Part shown: piece by piece, positions 31,107 to 44,004 of the stretch
Position numbering within the stretch: position 1 is the stretch's first letter
Layout of the letters: every line of letters begins with the position of its first letter
Source of the DNA: Tricholoma matsutake
Lineage: Eukaryota > Basidiomycota > Agaricomycetes > Agaricales > Tricholomataceae
NCBI GenBank assembly: GCA_026075535.2
Contig: AP026543.1
Location: forward strand, 9,176,001-9,240,000
Length of the DNA stretch: 64,000 bases
Reading direction: 5' to 3'
The notes under the pieces: generated by a model
Databases searched by the model: none
Told to the model about the DNA's origin: nothing
The model's input: only the letters and a program-made list of their open reading frames with translations
Program-made: the position numbers and the translations under genes

Positions 31107-32103
31107 TGAACTGTTTCTGGAAGGAAGATTCATCGCACGCTAGGAAGGATGTAATCGGTAGTTTTTCTCCTTGTTGTTGTCACTTTTCGTTTCAAGTAGG
31201 AATTTCAGCCATGTTTTTAAATTACTGCACAACACGATATTCGACTAGGACGCGGCATATACACTTTTGTTGCTCGGACGTTGCCATTCGGATTGTAAAC
31301 CTCAATGAGGAGGTCCGAGTCATCACCTGTCGTTTCTCTAATCCTGAAGCCAGTTTCGTCGTGATCAACCCTTATTCTAAACCTACAAATGCAGGGCCGT
31401 AGTAATTATCCCAAACCCACATCTGTTTATCCTTCTCCGCCTCAGGAATAGTCACCCTGGGGGGGAGTTCCAAGTCCGACTCAACCAGGAAACAGTAATC
31501 ACAAGGCTCTCCCTACATTTTCTGTGTCTCGGACAATATCGTATAGATCTTTACCCGTGGTAGCATTCCAACTCGGTGCAACTTGTCGCAGGTGCAGTCA
31601 TGCAGGACAAAAGCATACAGGGTGGCATTGAAGTATTGTGCGTAGTACAGTGATGTGCGATAGAATTACTAATGACGGGTATGAGTAATGGAATAGTAGA
31701 TAGTTGTGTACAGTATGAGATGATAATAGTGATGTGCTTGTGCTTGTGCTTCTACGAGTGTGTGTGTGTCCATAGATGATGATTCCCGAACGAAAATATA
31801 AAGTGTCCGGAAGCAAGTAGGGGAAAGAGTCCAAATGATAGAGTCCGAAAGAACGAAAAAATTAGATGACTAGCATGTAGAAGTGGAACGAAAAGAGAGA
31901 TAAACGTGTAAGAATGTCCACGACGGCCCAAATAAGAAGAACCAAAGAAGGAATGGATTGGATTAGAAGAAGCACTGGATAAATACGAAGCCGATCGTGA
32001 CGCCAATGATCACTCCGTTCCCAAGGTAAAAGGTCCATTCCTCATGATCACGCACACGGCCACCATCTTATCCATCCATCGGTCGAAGAACAATCCCTGC
32101 GCA
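31107..32103. other. Convergent intergenic region
   Basis: About 1 kb between two convergent genes, expected to hold both 3' UTRs. It has a short GTGCTTGTGCTTGTG / GTGTGTGTGT repeat at 31733-31770. No gene seen; small open frames here lack support. Confidence 0.5.
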
Positions 32104-33914
32104 TCAAGGATCAAGCAACTGCTCACCATGATTCCATCCCACACCTCTCCCCACACCCCGCGACGTCCCACTGGCCGAATGCACCAGCCTCCGAAACGCA
32201 TTCTGGCCGTGGTGATGGTGATGCCCAATATTTGCACCAGTTCCATGCGCGTATCTTTCGTCACCCTCTTCACAATCGCCGTCCCTGTCCTTATCCTTAT
32301 CCCTCTCCCGGTCCCGGGCCTTATCCCGAGCTTCCACGTCCTGGCCCTGGCCTTTCGTAGCAGCCCACATCCGACTTAAGAACCCAACTCCAACCCGACT
32401 CGAAGACGTCGATCCAGAGCTCAGTATACTCGGCATCGTCGTGCTCGCAGTAAGCTCATCGCTATGGATCTTGCTCTGGTCCCCGTGGAGGATCGACACG
32501 GAGACTGCGCGCTTCGAAGCACGGCGGGAAAAGACGGAGAGGTGGGAGTGGGTTCGGGGAGAAGAAGCGGTGATGGTGTGCACGGAGGATGTGTCTGAAG
32601 GCTTGCGCGTCCTGTTTTGTTGTTGGGCGTGCTGGGCGAGATGTTTGTATGCGTATCCAGAGACGGGGAGGGGAACGAGACAGGATATGAAAGGTTTCTT
32701 GGCGGTGGTGGTGATAGCGTTCTCGAGGGCGTCCACTGCTGCTATATGATCAGAGTCGAGCCTGCTAGAACCCACACGCGGTTGGGAGGAGCGCTCGTAC
32801 ACCCGCGAACCAGGAGCTCGCTCGTCCCCAGAGTCCGCTGAGTCTTCCGGTGTCGTCCAGCCTGATGAGGAGGAGGAGGAAGAGGAAGAGCCAGTATCGT
32901 CGAGAAGGGATGCTATGTCTGACGAAGACGAGGACGAGAGCGAGTCCGTACTGGGGGCACTGTACATTGGTGGAGGCACGGCGGGGGTACGCTGTGGTTG
33001 TGGTGGGCATTGGTGCTCAGATAGGCGCGTGGTAGAGATGCGCTTACGGACCAGGGTGGGTGAGCAGACTTGAACGACTCGGTGCACTGGCACGGGGATC
33101 TCGGGCAGTGGCGTAGGGGACACTTGGACCTGAACGCCAGCTTGGGCTTGGGATTGCACTTGCTGTGCTTGTTGCTGTGCTCTTGCGCGTCCCGCCTTGA
33201 GGACCTTGTTTAGTGCAGATGCTCTGGTGTTACTGGCATTCGGCGCGAATGCATCAGTTGACATGAAGGGTGAGAATGCGCGGCATGCTTCTGCCTCTGT
33301 GAAGCGGAGATCGTAGTCGAGGATGTAGAGGAGCTGGCCTTCCATGATGTTGATCTCTGAGACATTGAACATGATAGCGGACTTTTGCCAATGAATGTTC
33401 TTTGGTGAGCAGTCATTCAGGTACTTGGCGGCCACGATGAGCGTAGCAAGGAAGATGCGATGCCGCGTAGAGGGGATGCCTGTAGAAAGATAGTGAACAT
33501 TGGTGCTTCTCAGTACCTGTAGGTGGGTGAAATGGCGGTGGCTGACAGACCTTGCGACATGACGGGGACCCTTTTATGCAGTCGTTCAAGGTAGATCAAA
33601 GTTGTGAGGAGGGTAGCCACCTGTACATTTGCAGCATTCACAAGACAGACAATGAAGTCTTCCAGTGGTATGATGCTCGACGCGGGCGGGTCAGTCTGAT
33701 CATTAAACGCCGGCTTGTGCTGGATTGGAGGTGGCGTCTGGAGACCTGCTGAATTTCCCTCGCCCTGAATACCTACTACTTTGCATATTTGGCGAGCAAT
33801 GTAGGTAACCATAGATCTAGATACACGTTTCCCGACGAGATGAACAAGATGAGGGCTATGAGAGAGTATGGGGAGAAGGGAAGCGGGATGGCGTCGATGC
33901 GTGAAATCAGACAT
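32104..33914 (-). CDS. Pcl-type cyclin (Pho85-family cyclin)
   Basis: Regulatory subunit of a Pho85/CDK5-like kinase, of the yeast Pcl1/2/9 G1 group by its domain sequence. Two exons (33914-33551 and 33479-32104) separated by a 71-bp GT-AG intron give 579 residues. The cyclin box spans about residues 30-190: SMVTYIARQICKVVG, TLIYLERLHKRVPVMSQG, then across the intron IPSTRHRIFLATLIVAAKYL, and INIMEGQLLYILDYDLRF. The remainder is a long low-complexity tail rich in Gln, Ser and Arg with (RD)n/(KD)n and His runs, probably unstructured and a site for phosphorylation. Its start lies 143 bp from the divergent transporter gene. Confidence 0.9.
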
Positions 33915-34057
33915 GGGATTAGGATAGTTTTATGAAGAATGCCCGTCAAGGGTTGTAAGAGAAGGAAATGAACTCTGAACAAAGGGGCTTCCAAGCATGA
34001 ACAAACAAATGGTAAGACGCGTTCGTCTCGTGAATGATCACGAGACTCACAAGTCAA
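33915..34057. promoter_or_regulatory. Shared divergent promoter region
   Basis: Only 143 bp separates the two start codons of the Pcl-type cyclin (minus) and the nucleotide-sugar transporter (plus), so both promoters or 5' UTRs must overlap. A near-palindromic CTCGTGAATGATCACGAG occurs at 34027-34044. Confidence 0.6.
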
Positions 34058-35422
34058 ATGATTCTACTACTGGTATCGGACTGGGTCGCTACTCTTTCTT
34101 TCATCTTTGGAGGCTGTTGTAGGTATGCTTATCCTCTTCTTTCCGTTATAAATGGATAATGTTCAACAAATTCTTAACAGTAATGCTATCACTCTAGAAT
34201 TATTAACATCGGAATACCCACACGCAGGTTCACTTATTACATTCTTCCAATTTCTTGTCATCTCTATACACGGTCTGCCCAAGCATGTTGCTTGGACGCG
34301 TCATGGACCGCGCTTTAAACCACGCAGGATCCCGCTCACACCCTATGTTATCCAGGTTGCTCTATTTTACTGTATATCACTGCTAAACAATGCCGCGTTT
34401 GCGTACCGTATACCCATGGCTGTACACATTATTTTTCGCAGTGGGGGTTTGATTATCACTATGATACTAGGCTGCATTGTCGTCGGGAAGAGGTACGCCG
34501 TCTTTTCTTTCTTCTTCTTCTTCTCCTTCGAACAACCGACAGGTATACACCTACTCAAATCCTTTCAGTCCTCATTGTCACACTTGGAGTTGCATTCACA
34601 ACACTCTCTGCCTCTGGAAATGCTACTCAATCTCACGCAACAGTAACTACTGCAAAAACAAACTTATACACGTACGCAACGGGGATCGCTATCCTTATCC
34701 TCGCACTCCTTCTCTCCGGCTTTCTTGGACTCGTTCAGGACTGGACAAATGCCAAGTACGGCCGTCCGGTCCGTCTAGCTCCCCGGGGCAGCTTAATTAG
34801 CTCTGCAAAATCCAATCCCGCATCAAACGGGTCGTCGGAAGATCCGAAGCAAACAGAAAAAGTAATGAATTTGAGCATGGATGATTCTCAAGCATGGCGA
34901 GAATCTATGTTTTATCTCCATCTCCTTGCTCTCCCGATGTTCCTCTCTATCCGCAAAGATCTTGCAGCCCAGTTTAGCATCCTTAATGCCGGCCCTCACT
35001 TCTCCTTGCTCGTCCCTCTTCCAGCACCACTCCGCTCTATCTCCCCCTTATTCAAATCCAGCAACATTTCCATTTCTCCCTCCGGGATGATGGACATACA
35101 TATACCAAAAACATACCTCTCACTCTTAATGAACACCCTCACCCAACTCTTGTGCGTCGCGGGCGTGCATCGCCTCACGATGCGAGTGAGCGCGCTGAGC
35201 GTGACGCTCGTCCTCGTCGTGCGGAAGGCGGTGAGTCTGGTGCTCAGTGTCGTGGGGCTTGGTGGCCGTAGTGGAAGGGAGTGGGAAAACGGATCGCAGG
35301 ATATAGATATACGGATGATGTGGACTGGGGCAGTGATGGTGCTCCTTGGGTCTATTGCATATTCTGTGGCGACTAGTGCAAAGGCGGAGAATAAGGAACA
35401 GACTAAGGATAAACGAGTATGA
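34058..35422 (+). CDS. UDP-N-acetylglucosamine/UDP-sugar transporter, SLC35B4/Yea4-like
   Basis: Multi-spanning transporter of the UAA/SLC35B family that brings nucleotide sugars into the ER or Golgi for chitin and glycan synthesis. Three exons (34058-34122, 34181-34492, 34543-35422; GT-AG introns) give 418 residues. Family-like motifs are ELLTSEYPHAGSLITFFQFL, PYVIQVALFYCISLLNNAAFAY, IPMAVHIIFRSGGLIITMILGCIVVGKRY and, near the end, LTQLLCVAGVHRLTMRVSAL followed by VTLVLVVRKAVSLVLSV. About ten hydrophobic segments can be drawn. A 50-residue polar loop (SAKSNPASNGSSE region) sits mid-protein. The first exon is short, and its start rests on the in-frame hydrophobic segment MILLLVSDWVATLSFIFGG. 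The exact substrate cannot be told from sequence. Confidence 0.88.
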
Positions 35423-35817
35423 TGTGTTTCAAGCACTGTCTTATCTAGGCTAAGTAGTAGGCGGTTACTTCGGCCAATGAAAATCCAAGACTCGGACGTA
35501 TAGATATACAAATTGTGTACAACTGATCATGATATCTGGGCACCCGTCACCGAAGGCTCGTATGTATTGTGGCTCGTATATATGAAATTTATACCAGGAA
35601 TGGACAAGTCGGAGCATTCGGGAGGCCACGGATAGTGCTTCGTCGGGCCAAGTTCGGGCAAGTGATCGACTCCTGACCTAGGGACTGGAGATAAGTACTG
35701 TGCTCATTCTGAGTCACAGACTTTGCCATGATACTCGGAAAACTATCCGCCGAATCGATTTTCCGTGAAATAAAACCAGTGTCCTAATTCCTTGGATTTG
35801 CAGTCTACTAATTAACC

Positions 35818-38800
35818 ATGCCAGCAGAACTCTCCGCATACTCTCGCAGACTGTCGCGTAGATTGAACAGTGACGATGATATTGATATCAGGCGTGCCAG
35901 GGGTGAAGTAAGTCCCACGGGTTACTGATCTCTAATAATTCTGACTGAACAGTCAAGATCTCTTGTGCCGAATGTCGCCGGTATGTTTCTCTTTTTTTCT
36001 TCATGTTGAACGCAAGAGAATCCATCCTGCTGCCAGGCTCAAGCTCAAATGTGATAAGAAAATACCCTGCGGTTCATGTAGTAAGTCGCGCAAACTGTAA
36101 ATCTAACGAGGGACCATTGACGTAGATCTCCTTTCTTAGCTCGTCGAGGCTGTTACTCTATTTGCCCCAATGGCCTGTCAAGTGGTCAAGGGACAAGGTA
36201 CGCTCATTTCTCTGCTTCAACTCATGTCAACGATGAACTCTTGTATAGACACAACCTCACCGATACTTCACAACTTCAGGCAAAAATAGCGGGGATGGGA
36301 ATCCGCATGCGGCAACTAGAGAATGCTCTTGCCATCTTTCAATCCAGTGTCTCTAACGAAACTCATCCTCTCCTTCGAGAAGAACTTCTCGTCACCACAT
36401 CCGTCTCCGAAAAAAGTACACCGGATAAGGAAGACGCTGAAGACGACACAGCTCACACGATCGATGCCCTTGGTATATTAACCATTGGTGATCGGGGCGC
36501 GAAATACTATGGACCCTCTGCTGGAGCCGAAGTATGTCTATTATTAACAGAAGATACGCATATCGCTAATTCGTATCACCCCAGGCACTATTCATGGTAT
36601 GATTCCATCATCCATGTCAGCAACAATCGAATGAAGTTAACAAGCGTTTTTGGTCAGACCGGCGCAGAAATGGACATGTCCGCCTTGGAACACGACCAGA
36701 CCCCCAGAGTGTCTGCAGAAATTACCGGATTATCAAGGTTTCCTTTCGCAATCGAGGAGTCTACGGGAGTTACGCTAGAATTGATACTTAATCATCTTCC
36801 TCCGCAACCCCGTGCATGGTCACTGTATGAGACTTACATGGAACATGCCTCATGGATATTCCAACCATTGAGACGGGAGGAAATGATCGACGAAATCCTT
36901 TCCCCCGTCTACAAAGCGATGAAGGATAAGCAAACAAACAGTCCAAGCGCAATCGAATCAATCTCGCCTCATAAGCTAGCAGTTTTGTTCCTTATCTTTA
37001 CTCTCGGTGCTCTCGTTGACCTTACCCTGGATCCCTGTAAGCTTTCATATGGTCTTTTAAGATTCTGATGAATATACGCTAATCTTTATGCTTTTCCCTC
37101 CAGATAACACAGAGTCTGAGACGTACTATCACCTGAGCTGCGCCTGTCTATCTCTCCGTTCCATTTTCGACTCTCCCGAGATAGCCACTGTGCAAGCGGT
37201 GGTTCTGATGGCAGCTTGTCATGCGGAGGGAGGGAGGAAACATACCATGGACAGCGCCGTGAGTACTCGGGAAATTGACGTTGAGCTATGATCGATGTTT
37301 CTCCTTAGTGGGCTCTGATGTCTGTCGGTGCCAAGTTAGCGCAAAGCGTAAGTCGATTAATTGATTTTTGAAACAAGCTCTCACCTGACTTTCCCTAGAT
37401 TGGTCTCCGTTCGTGATATTTCTAGATCACAGTGAACATTGACTTATCGTATATCCAGATCGAGATGGGGCGAGGTTTGGCATGGACGCCAAGACTGTTG
37501 AACGTAGAAGATGGTTGTTCTGGGAACTGTTTTCATCCGACACGTTTTATGTGCGTGATCTGTACCCCGCCATTGGCCAGGAGCTAATCGATATGTCAGA
37601 GTCTTTCACTCGGTCGACCTCCATCTATTTGTCTATCATACGTAGATTGCCAGTTTCCTGAAGATGACCTGGCAACCACCGATGAGAACGGTAATATTCG
37701 CATAGGGTGTGAGTGCTTTATCATTCCTTCTTTCGTCGCTCAAACCAATGCTCTCAGTCCACCGGTGGAAATATGAATTTATGCGAGATGTCTTTTCCGC
37801 CACTGCGGTACTTAATCTGCAGGCAAAAGCACCTCAGTATCAGGCGGTCCTGGAGTTGGACCGCAAACTCCTCAATAAAACTTTGCCTCCATATCTCAAC
37901 GACTTTTTCGGATCCGAACAATGCAGTCCATTGGTTTATATGCGTAAGTGCTTGTTGTGGCACTTTCGCGCTTCTAGTATGTCTTGGTTGCCTTGAAACT
38001 AACATCATTTACTGACGGGCCTCGTCTTAGACGTGATGTACATTCATAGAAGTTTCTTTGTGCAGGCTATGCTCGATCATCCCGAAGACCCTTTGCGTAG
38101 CGGCTACGCCCCATCGTTCCTAGCCGCGTATCGCAGTGCTTCCGCAGTAATCAAAGCTGTTCTATATCATTTCGAGAGATATCCTGATCTCTTACTCAGA
38201 ATGTGGAGCCTCTGGACAAATGGTGAGCGACTTGAATCTATATCATGTCTTAGTACTCTGACTAAGTATATTAGTATTTCCTGCGGCTGTGGGTGGCTTT
38301 AGGATCATGCGCTTTCTATGCAGTAACTCACGTCTCTCTTCTAGATTATCGTGGGCTGTATTGTTACACAATCCCCGTCCTCAAGTGTGGCGCCTAATGC
38401 ATTCATTGAATTTGGACTCGTTTGTGATTTATTCGAGAAGGGCGCAACGCATTCTCGTCGCGCGCGAGATGGTTTGGTATGTGGGGTTATGACATCGAAA
38501 GGCTTTGTTGACCATCTTTGAAAGGCTGTCCTTTGTAAGTTGAAGGAGAAAGCATACGAAGTTTACTCACGATATCGAACGGGGAACCCTCCTTCGAATG
38601 ATACCCTGGCAGCTGGGAAGCCTGACGAACTTGCTCTGTTTGGGGGTCAAACTCGGGTAATAGTGAGCAAGTTACTTTCAAGGGGATCACCAAAAAAGTC
38701 CCATTCCCAGTCTGCTTCACCAAAACCTTCCGCAAAAAGGGGTTCGGACAGCGATCCCACCACTTTTCCAGCAGAACAGATACAAGATGTTCCCCCTGCC

Positions 38801-39202
38801 TTGAGGGAATATCTCTCCATGTTCCCCATCGATAATAGCTCCAATACGTCACAACCTCTTGATTTTGATCACCAGAACGATATTGCAATGCTCTCAACCC
38901 TACAAGGATACCCTGTCCAGGATCATAACATGGAGGTTTGTTGGCAGCCTCTACCGTCATCAACATTCACGACTACTCCGCCTCCAAACTATTCTACACC
39001 TGATGACCCATCCTTTACGGCTCCTTTTATGCCTTTCATGCCACAGTCGGAATTTGAGACGACTCGATCGAAGACCGACTTCCACAAGGGAAATTTCTTT
39101 GACCTCGGGAGGATGATGTCAGATGGACAGTGGGCCTCTTTTGTGCCAGAGCTAAATGCTCCAGGATCATATACATACGGTGAATCTAGACCGTCCGTCT
39201 AG
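35818..39202 (+). CDS. Zn2Cys6 fungal transcription factor with fungal_trans domain
   Basis: DNA-binding regulator of fungal type. The binuclear cluster ISCAECRRLKLKCDKK / PCGSC / RRGCYSICPNG is assembled from small exons between 35955 and 36195. It is followed by a short coiled coil (QAKIAGMGIRMRQLENAL) expected to mediate dimerisation. The middle homology region has PRAWSLYETYMEHASWIFQPLRREE, PHKLAVLFLIFTLGALVDL, SETYYHLSCACLSLRSIFDSPE, a 10-nt micro-exon completing IGLHRDGARFGM, RRRWLFWELFSSD, VYMRKCLLW and YIHRSFFVQAMLDHP. The last exon, to 39202, is Ser/Pro/Thr-rich and probably an activation tail. At least ten short introns are needed; splices near 36530-36640 and 38480-38530 are less certain. 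Target genes cannot be inferred. Confidence 0.88.
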
Positions 39203-40933
39203 GAATCGCATACTATGGATTGTCGCGCTTGTGTTGCTGTATTGCTGGTTTGGAGTAGCCGTAGCCGTAATGTTGTTCTGCGTGGTAAGTAGTACGTACG
39301 GCTTAGGGTTCTGTGATCCTAGGATCGTCTGGTGTCGTACATTGCGTCTGTGCTAGCCCCATCATAGGTCCTACGCTTTCCTCGTTTCCTCTACACTCAC
39401 ACCCGGTGCTCCTTCCAGAGGAGCCACCAAAGGCATTACCACGCCCCCTGACTCTTATGCCGAATCTCCTATCCCGTCATATTCGTTGCTAAGGGCTAGG
39501 GCGCACGAAGGAGGCGAAATGCGTCCAGAATCGATGTTACTTCCCGACGCGTCCTTGAGCAGAGGTATTGGATGTAGAGGTATTGGATGTAGAGGTAGAG
39601 GAGGGAAAAGACGGCGAATGTCGCATGTGGTAGGATGGAGTTAGCATGTGTCGGCAATAGCGTAGTGGGTGGCATAAGAGTTAAGACTGCTAGGAGCCAC
39701 AGAAAGTTATCGTGTACAACCGTCGAGAAGTGCCCAGGCTAAATCTGCACACTATCGCATCGAAGCACGCACGTTCGCCTCAGCGTGACGGTGCCTTGCA
39801 TGACGCTACTTCAGAGCTGTGCATGCGAGAACGGTATTCAAGATCTGGCCTGTGCTTCCACTGTATACGAGGTTAGCAGTATAGGATTTGATGAAAAAAT
39901 CACATGGATGTGATCGACGAATTGAAGGTGAACGTGTGGGAGTCTGGGGGTGATCGACATTGTGGAACTGTGATGGTCGTAGGGGTTGCCCGCGTTGTGG
40001 CGATGGGAGCGGTGGCTTGGTTGCTACTTGACGAGGATATATCAGAAGAACTAGGTGGCATTAACGGCGGTTTATCTGTGTACAATATGTTAGCTCTAAG
40101 ACGAATTGCGAAACCTGGAAAAAACCTCGTGATGAGTCATTCGATTTGGGAAGTATTGTAAGGAGAAAGAGTTCTTGAAGCTTCCTGAACTTGAGGAGTT
40201 TAGCTAATACTGAGCTTCTTGCCATGTGAGTTTGCTTGAAGACTCGGGCTATTTTCAACAATCGCTCGAAAGAACCGAACCTTCATTGTACATCCAATGA
40301 GGGTCAGGAAATTTGCGTAGTACATATGAGCGAAATGTCTGTGATGCAAATAAGAACGTCCCAAAGAAAACGCAGATTGTATTTGGACTGACCTTCCAAA
40401 CCATGCGCTATTCACAGACATCCATCAGAGTGTAAGATTAGAAAAACCACAGTACACCAACCGAAAATGTCTAGCCATGAGGTGGATCGTTTCAGCCAAT
40501 AATGCGCAATGGAGTTCATTGCGCTCCACAGCCATAGGACATCCAGAGCTCAGCTGAAAATATCTTGCAAGCATATCACTTGTGTATGCTTGATTCGTAG
40601 GATTCCATTATTAAATTACATTCCCAAAGTTACAAGTCACTTGAGTGCGCTAGGGTCACTGCTTGAGCGGATAGGGAGAACTGTTTCAACAACGCTGAGG
40701 GCTCAAAAGGTTGCCGAGGCGTGGATCTCATCGATGATCCGAAATTGATTGATGGTACAATCCATCTACTTAGGTAGATGTGTCGTTTAAGGGTTCTCCT
40801 ATACCTCTGCAAACGCGTTTCGTTCTGAGGGCTGCGAGCCGGTGCCACCGCCGAGGTAAGAACGCGCCATGGAAATATAGGGCGTAGACGACGAGGTGAT
40901 CGGCGAGCGAGTGTTCGCCAGCTAAATGCAACA
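39203..40933. other. Convergent intergenic region, no gene recognised
   Basis: 1.7 kb between the transcription factor and ATM1 3' ends. A tandem GGTATTGGATGTAGA duplication lies at 39566-39598. An 85-codon open frame at 39904-40161 has no recognisable motif and is not called. Confidence 0.5.
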
Positions 40934-43536
40934 TCATAGTCTCTCCGACTCAGCGGTCGCCGACTGCTGCTGCCACATTGTATAATACAAACTACCTTTT
41001 TGGAGGAGCTCTTCGTGACTGCCCTCCTCGACGACTTGCCCATCTTTCATGACGATTATAAGGTCTTTAAAATAAGGAAGAAGTGAATAAGTAGATAACA
41101 TAGAGTAAAGGCAGCGTAACAGAAAAGTACTTACCGGCCTCCACGACCGTCCGTAGGCGATGTGCAATGAAGATACTTGTTCGACCCTTGTCAAGCAGTA
41201 TATTATTGATATTCCGCATAAGCTCAGCTTCGGTATGTGCATCCAATGCAGATGTCTGACCAAAACATGATCGGAGCAAACTTCCAAAGAAAAACAGACA
41301 AAACTCACTGCTTCGTCGAAAAATAAAATAGGCGGATCCTTCAGCAGCACCCTTGCAACTGCCAGCCTCTGCTTCTCCCCCCCACTGATCATCAAGCCTC
41401 TCTCACCCACTTGCGTGTGGTACCCCTCCGGCAGTGCCATGACTGCATTGTCCACGTTTGCTTTCATGGCTGCCTGCCTCACTTCCTCATCGCTAGCCTT
41501 CAGTCTTCCATATCTCACATTATGCATGATATCCGAATGGAATAATGGTGTGTCCTGGGGAACCACCCCGATATTTCTTCGCAGGCTCTCCAGCTGCAGA
41601 TCGTGGATGTCTTGATCGTCGATAAATATCTGGCCTGCAAGTGGATCGTAAAATCTGTAGAGAAGCCGGAACACGGTGGATTTCCCGCAGCCGGAAGGAC
41701 CCACAATAGCGACCTTCTTCCCTGCGGGGACAGTGAAGGAGAGGTTCCGGAAGACAAATCGATCAGGATGGTACCCGAAGGTGACGTTCTCGAACCGGAT
41801 AGAGCCGCCTTTGAGTTGGAACGGTTGAGCACCAGCCCTGTTCTGCATTAGGTAATGTGGTGAGAAATAAACTTAGACGTGTAATGGCGTAGTGCCTAGA
41901 CCTGTGGCGGTGAATTTTCCTCGACAATCCTGTAAAGAACCTCCATGTCTAACAGGTTCTGCCGCATCTCGCGATATATCGAGCCCAAAAAATTGAGCGG
42001 TAAAGACAGCTGGAAAATCAGCTGGTTGACCATAACAAGGTCTCCCACCGTCATTGTTCCTGTCGCGTGTTAAGCAATCATCCCGGTCCAAAAATGGGAC
42101 AGCAACCAACCATTAACCACGCCTTGAGCCGCCAGAAACATTGCCATCGTCAACGCACTCGAGAAGATAATGTTCTGTCCCGAATTTAGGAAGGATAACG
42201 ATGTGGTGATCTTCACCGATGATTTTTCGTATTCCGCAAGATGCCTGTCGTACTGCGCAATCTCAAATTTCTCATTGTTGAAATGCTGTCAAAAAGCACT
42301 CAGACCTCGATCTAAGCAGGTGATATCTATGTTACCTTAACGGCTTCGAAGTTGATAAGGGAATCGACGGCTACGGTGGCGGCCTTACTGTCTGCTTTGT
42401 TTGCATCTCGACGGAACTGTGTCCTAAAGATTCAGTGAGGGAGAGAAGACCAAGCTCAAGAGTTTGACTCGCACCTCCAAGAGGTTGTACGAACAGTGAA
42501 CCAGGTGTAAGCAGCGAGCGTAACTGCTGTGATTGCAGCGAAATCCCATCCGAACTTGTATGTCTAAACGCGGTTCACTTAGAAGTCAAAATTTTGTGAG
42601 ACCAGAGACCTACCAGAATTCCACAAACCATCGATATTTCCAATGCTGTGGGTACTATACGGAAAATAATAGCTTGGAGAAGGAATGTAATGCCTCTGAG
42701 CAATGTCAAATGAGAGTTGAAATAAATCAAATGAAACGAACTTGGTGCCACGGTCAATCGCCCTTGTCAGCCCTCCAGTCTGACGGGAAAGATGGAAACG
42801 AAGGTCTAGGTTCAGCAAATGCTCAAACGTTTCTCTTGCGACTTTCCGTATGGCTCGTTGCCCGATATTCGCAAAAACAGCATTGAGAAGTTCACCGAAC
42901 ACTGTTGCGCCTATACGGGCGACTCCGTCTATCGATTGATGTAAGCTGTACTTCTCGATCCGTAATCTCAACAAGATGGAAACATACAACCAAGTATCAG
43001 ACTTCCCGCAACCACCCAAACCGTTGTACCCGCAGTGATGTCTACATTCAAAGAATCGATGACGGTTTTGAAAATCAAAGGAACTTGGACATTCAAGATC
43101 TAAGGAATGGGATCAGAGAATAAGTATACCATCATCCTCTTCCACCTACTTTGCCAGAAACAAGTAAGCCAAAGCCTAGCAATACTGTCCCACGTGTCTT
43201 CCAGTCATTCTTGGGCCAGACATTCACCATAAGCTTCGTAATGATTTTCCAGTCATTCCTGCGTTGCTCTTTTGCTGTAACATCTTTCGAGCCGTCTAAT
43301 TCTTTTACGATAGGGAACCGTTTCGTCGCGGAAGGCGGCGATTGTACCGTCTGGGGTTTGGGCGCGAGATCCCTGAATTCCCGACGCGAGAGACGAAATG
43401 CAGATGATTGATGAGTCGGAAAAGAGAATTTGTGTATCACACGGGGGATACGAGGACCAGCATGAACAACAGTAAAAGGTTTAAAAACACTATGAATCGT
43501 GCATGTCCGTCGAACAGTGTTTGTAAAGTAGAGCAT
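40934..43536 (-). CDS. ATM1: Mitochondrial ABC transporter Atm1
   Basis: Half-size ABC exporter of the mitochondrial inner membrane that exports a glutathione-linked sulfur compound needed for cytosolic iron-sulfur protein assembly. The N-terminus is Arg/Ser-rich without acidic residues, like a mitochondrial presequence. It is followed by KDWKTRG-like and [20 protein letters not shown] before TM1, and the matrix-facing motif [34 protein letters not shown] region. The nucleotide-binding domain shows Walker [10 protein letters not shown] (about 41676-41702), Q-loop [10 protein letters not shown], signature [13 protein letters not shown], Walker B ILFFDEA, split by an intron before TSALDAH, and the switch IAHRL. 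It ends [12 protein letters not shown]. About nine short introns; no break seen. Confidence 0.93.
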
Positions 43537-44004
43537 TTAGAGCACCGATGCGACCCCAGCACTGCTGTTATGCAAGTCGGCTCGGACAGTTCCGCTGCCC
43601 CGCATATTACAACTTTCCTCCTACAGCCTGCGTGTGTATACCAGACCCACTAACAATACAGTGGCTGATTCACGATCCCGGTTGCGTTTGTTCCGTGATG
43701 CGACATGATTAGACTAGTGGTAATTACAAGGTAAAATTATGGCTTCGAGACCGACAGTAGACGGTGACCGATCCCTAGTACATGAGCAAGCGGTCAATCG
43801 ACGCATGCTCATGTATATACGAGGGAGTGATTACTAGTCTAGACCGATAGCTGGGCATCTTTCGTGACACCACGACTGTACAACCCACCGAGTGCCGACC
43901 AATGCCAAGAATGCCATACTCGATCAGCGCCACAAAGACAAGACGGCGAACTACCAGGTTTCAACTGTGAGTAGGTTGAATCAATCATAGCGTGGTTCAA
44001 ATCT

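Noticed and set aside
39904..40161. 85-codon plus-strand frame between two convergent genes
   Set aside because: No recognisable domain, signal peptide or splice support; a matching antisense frame is equally open.
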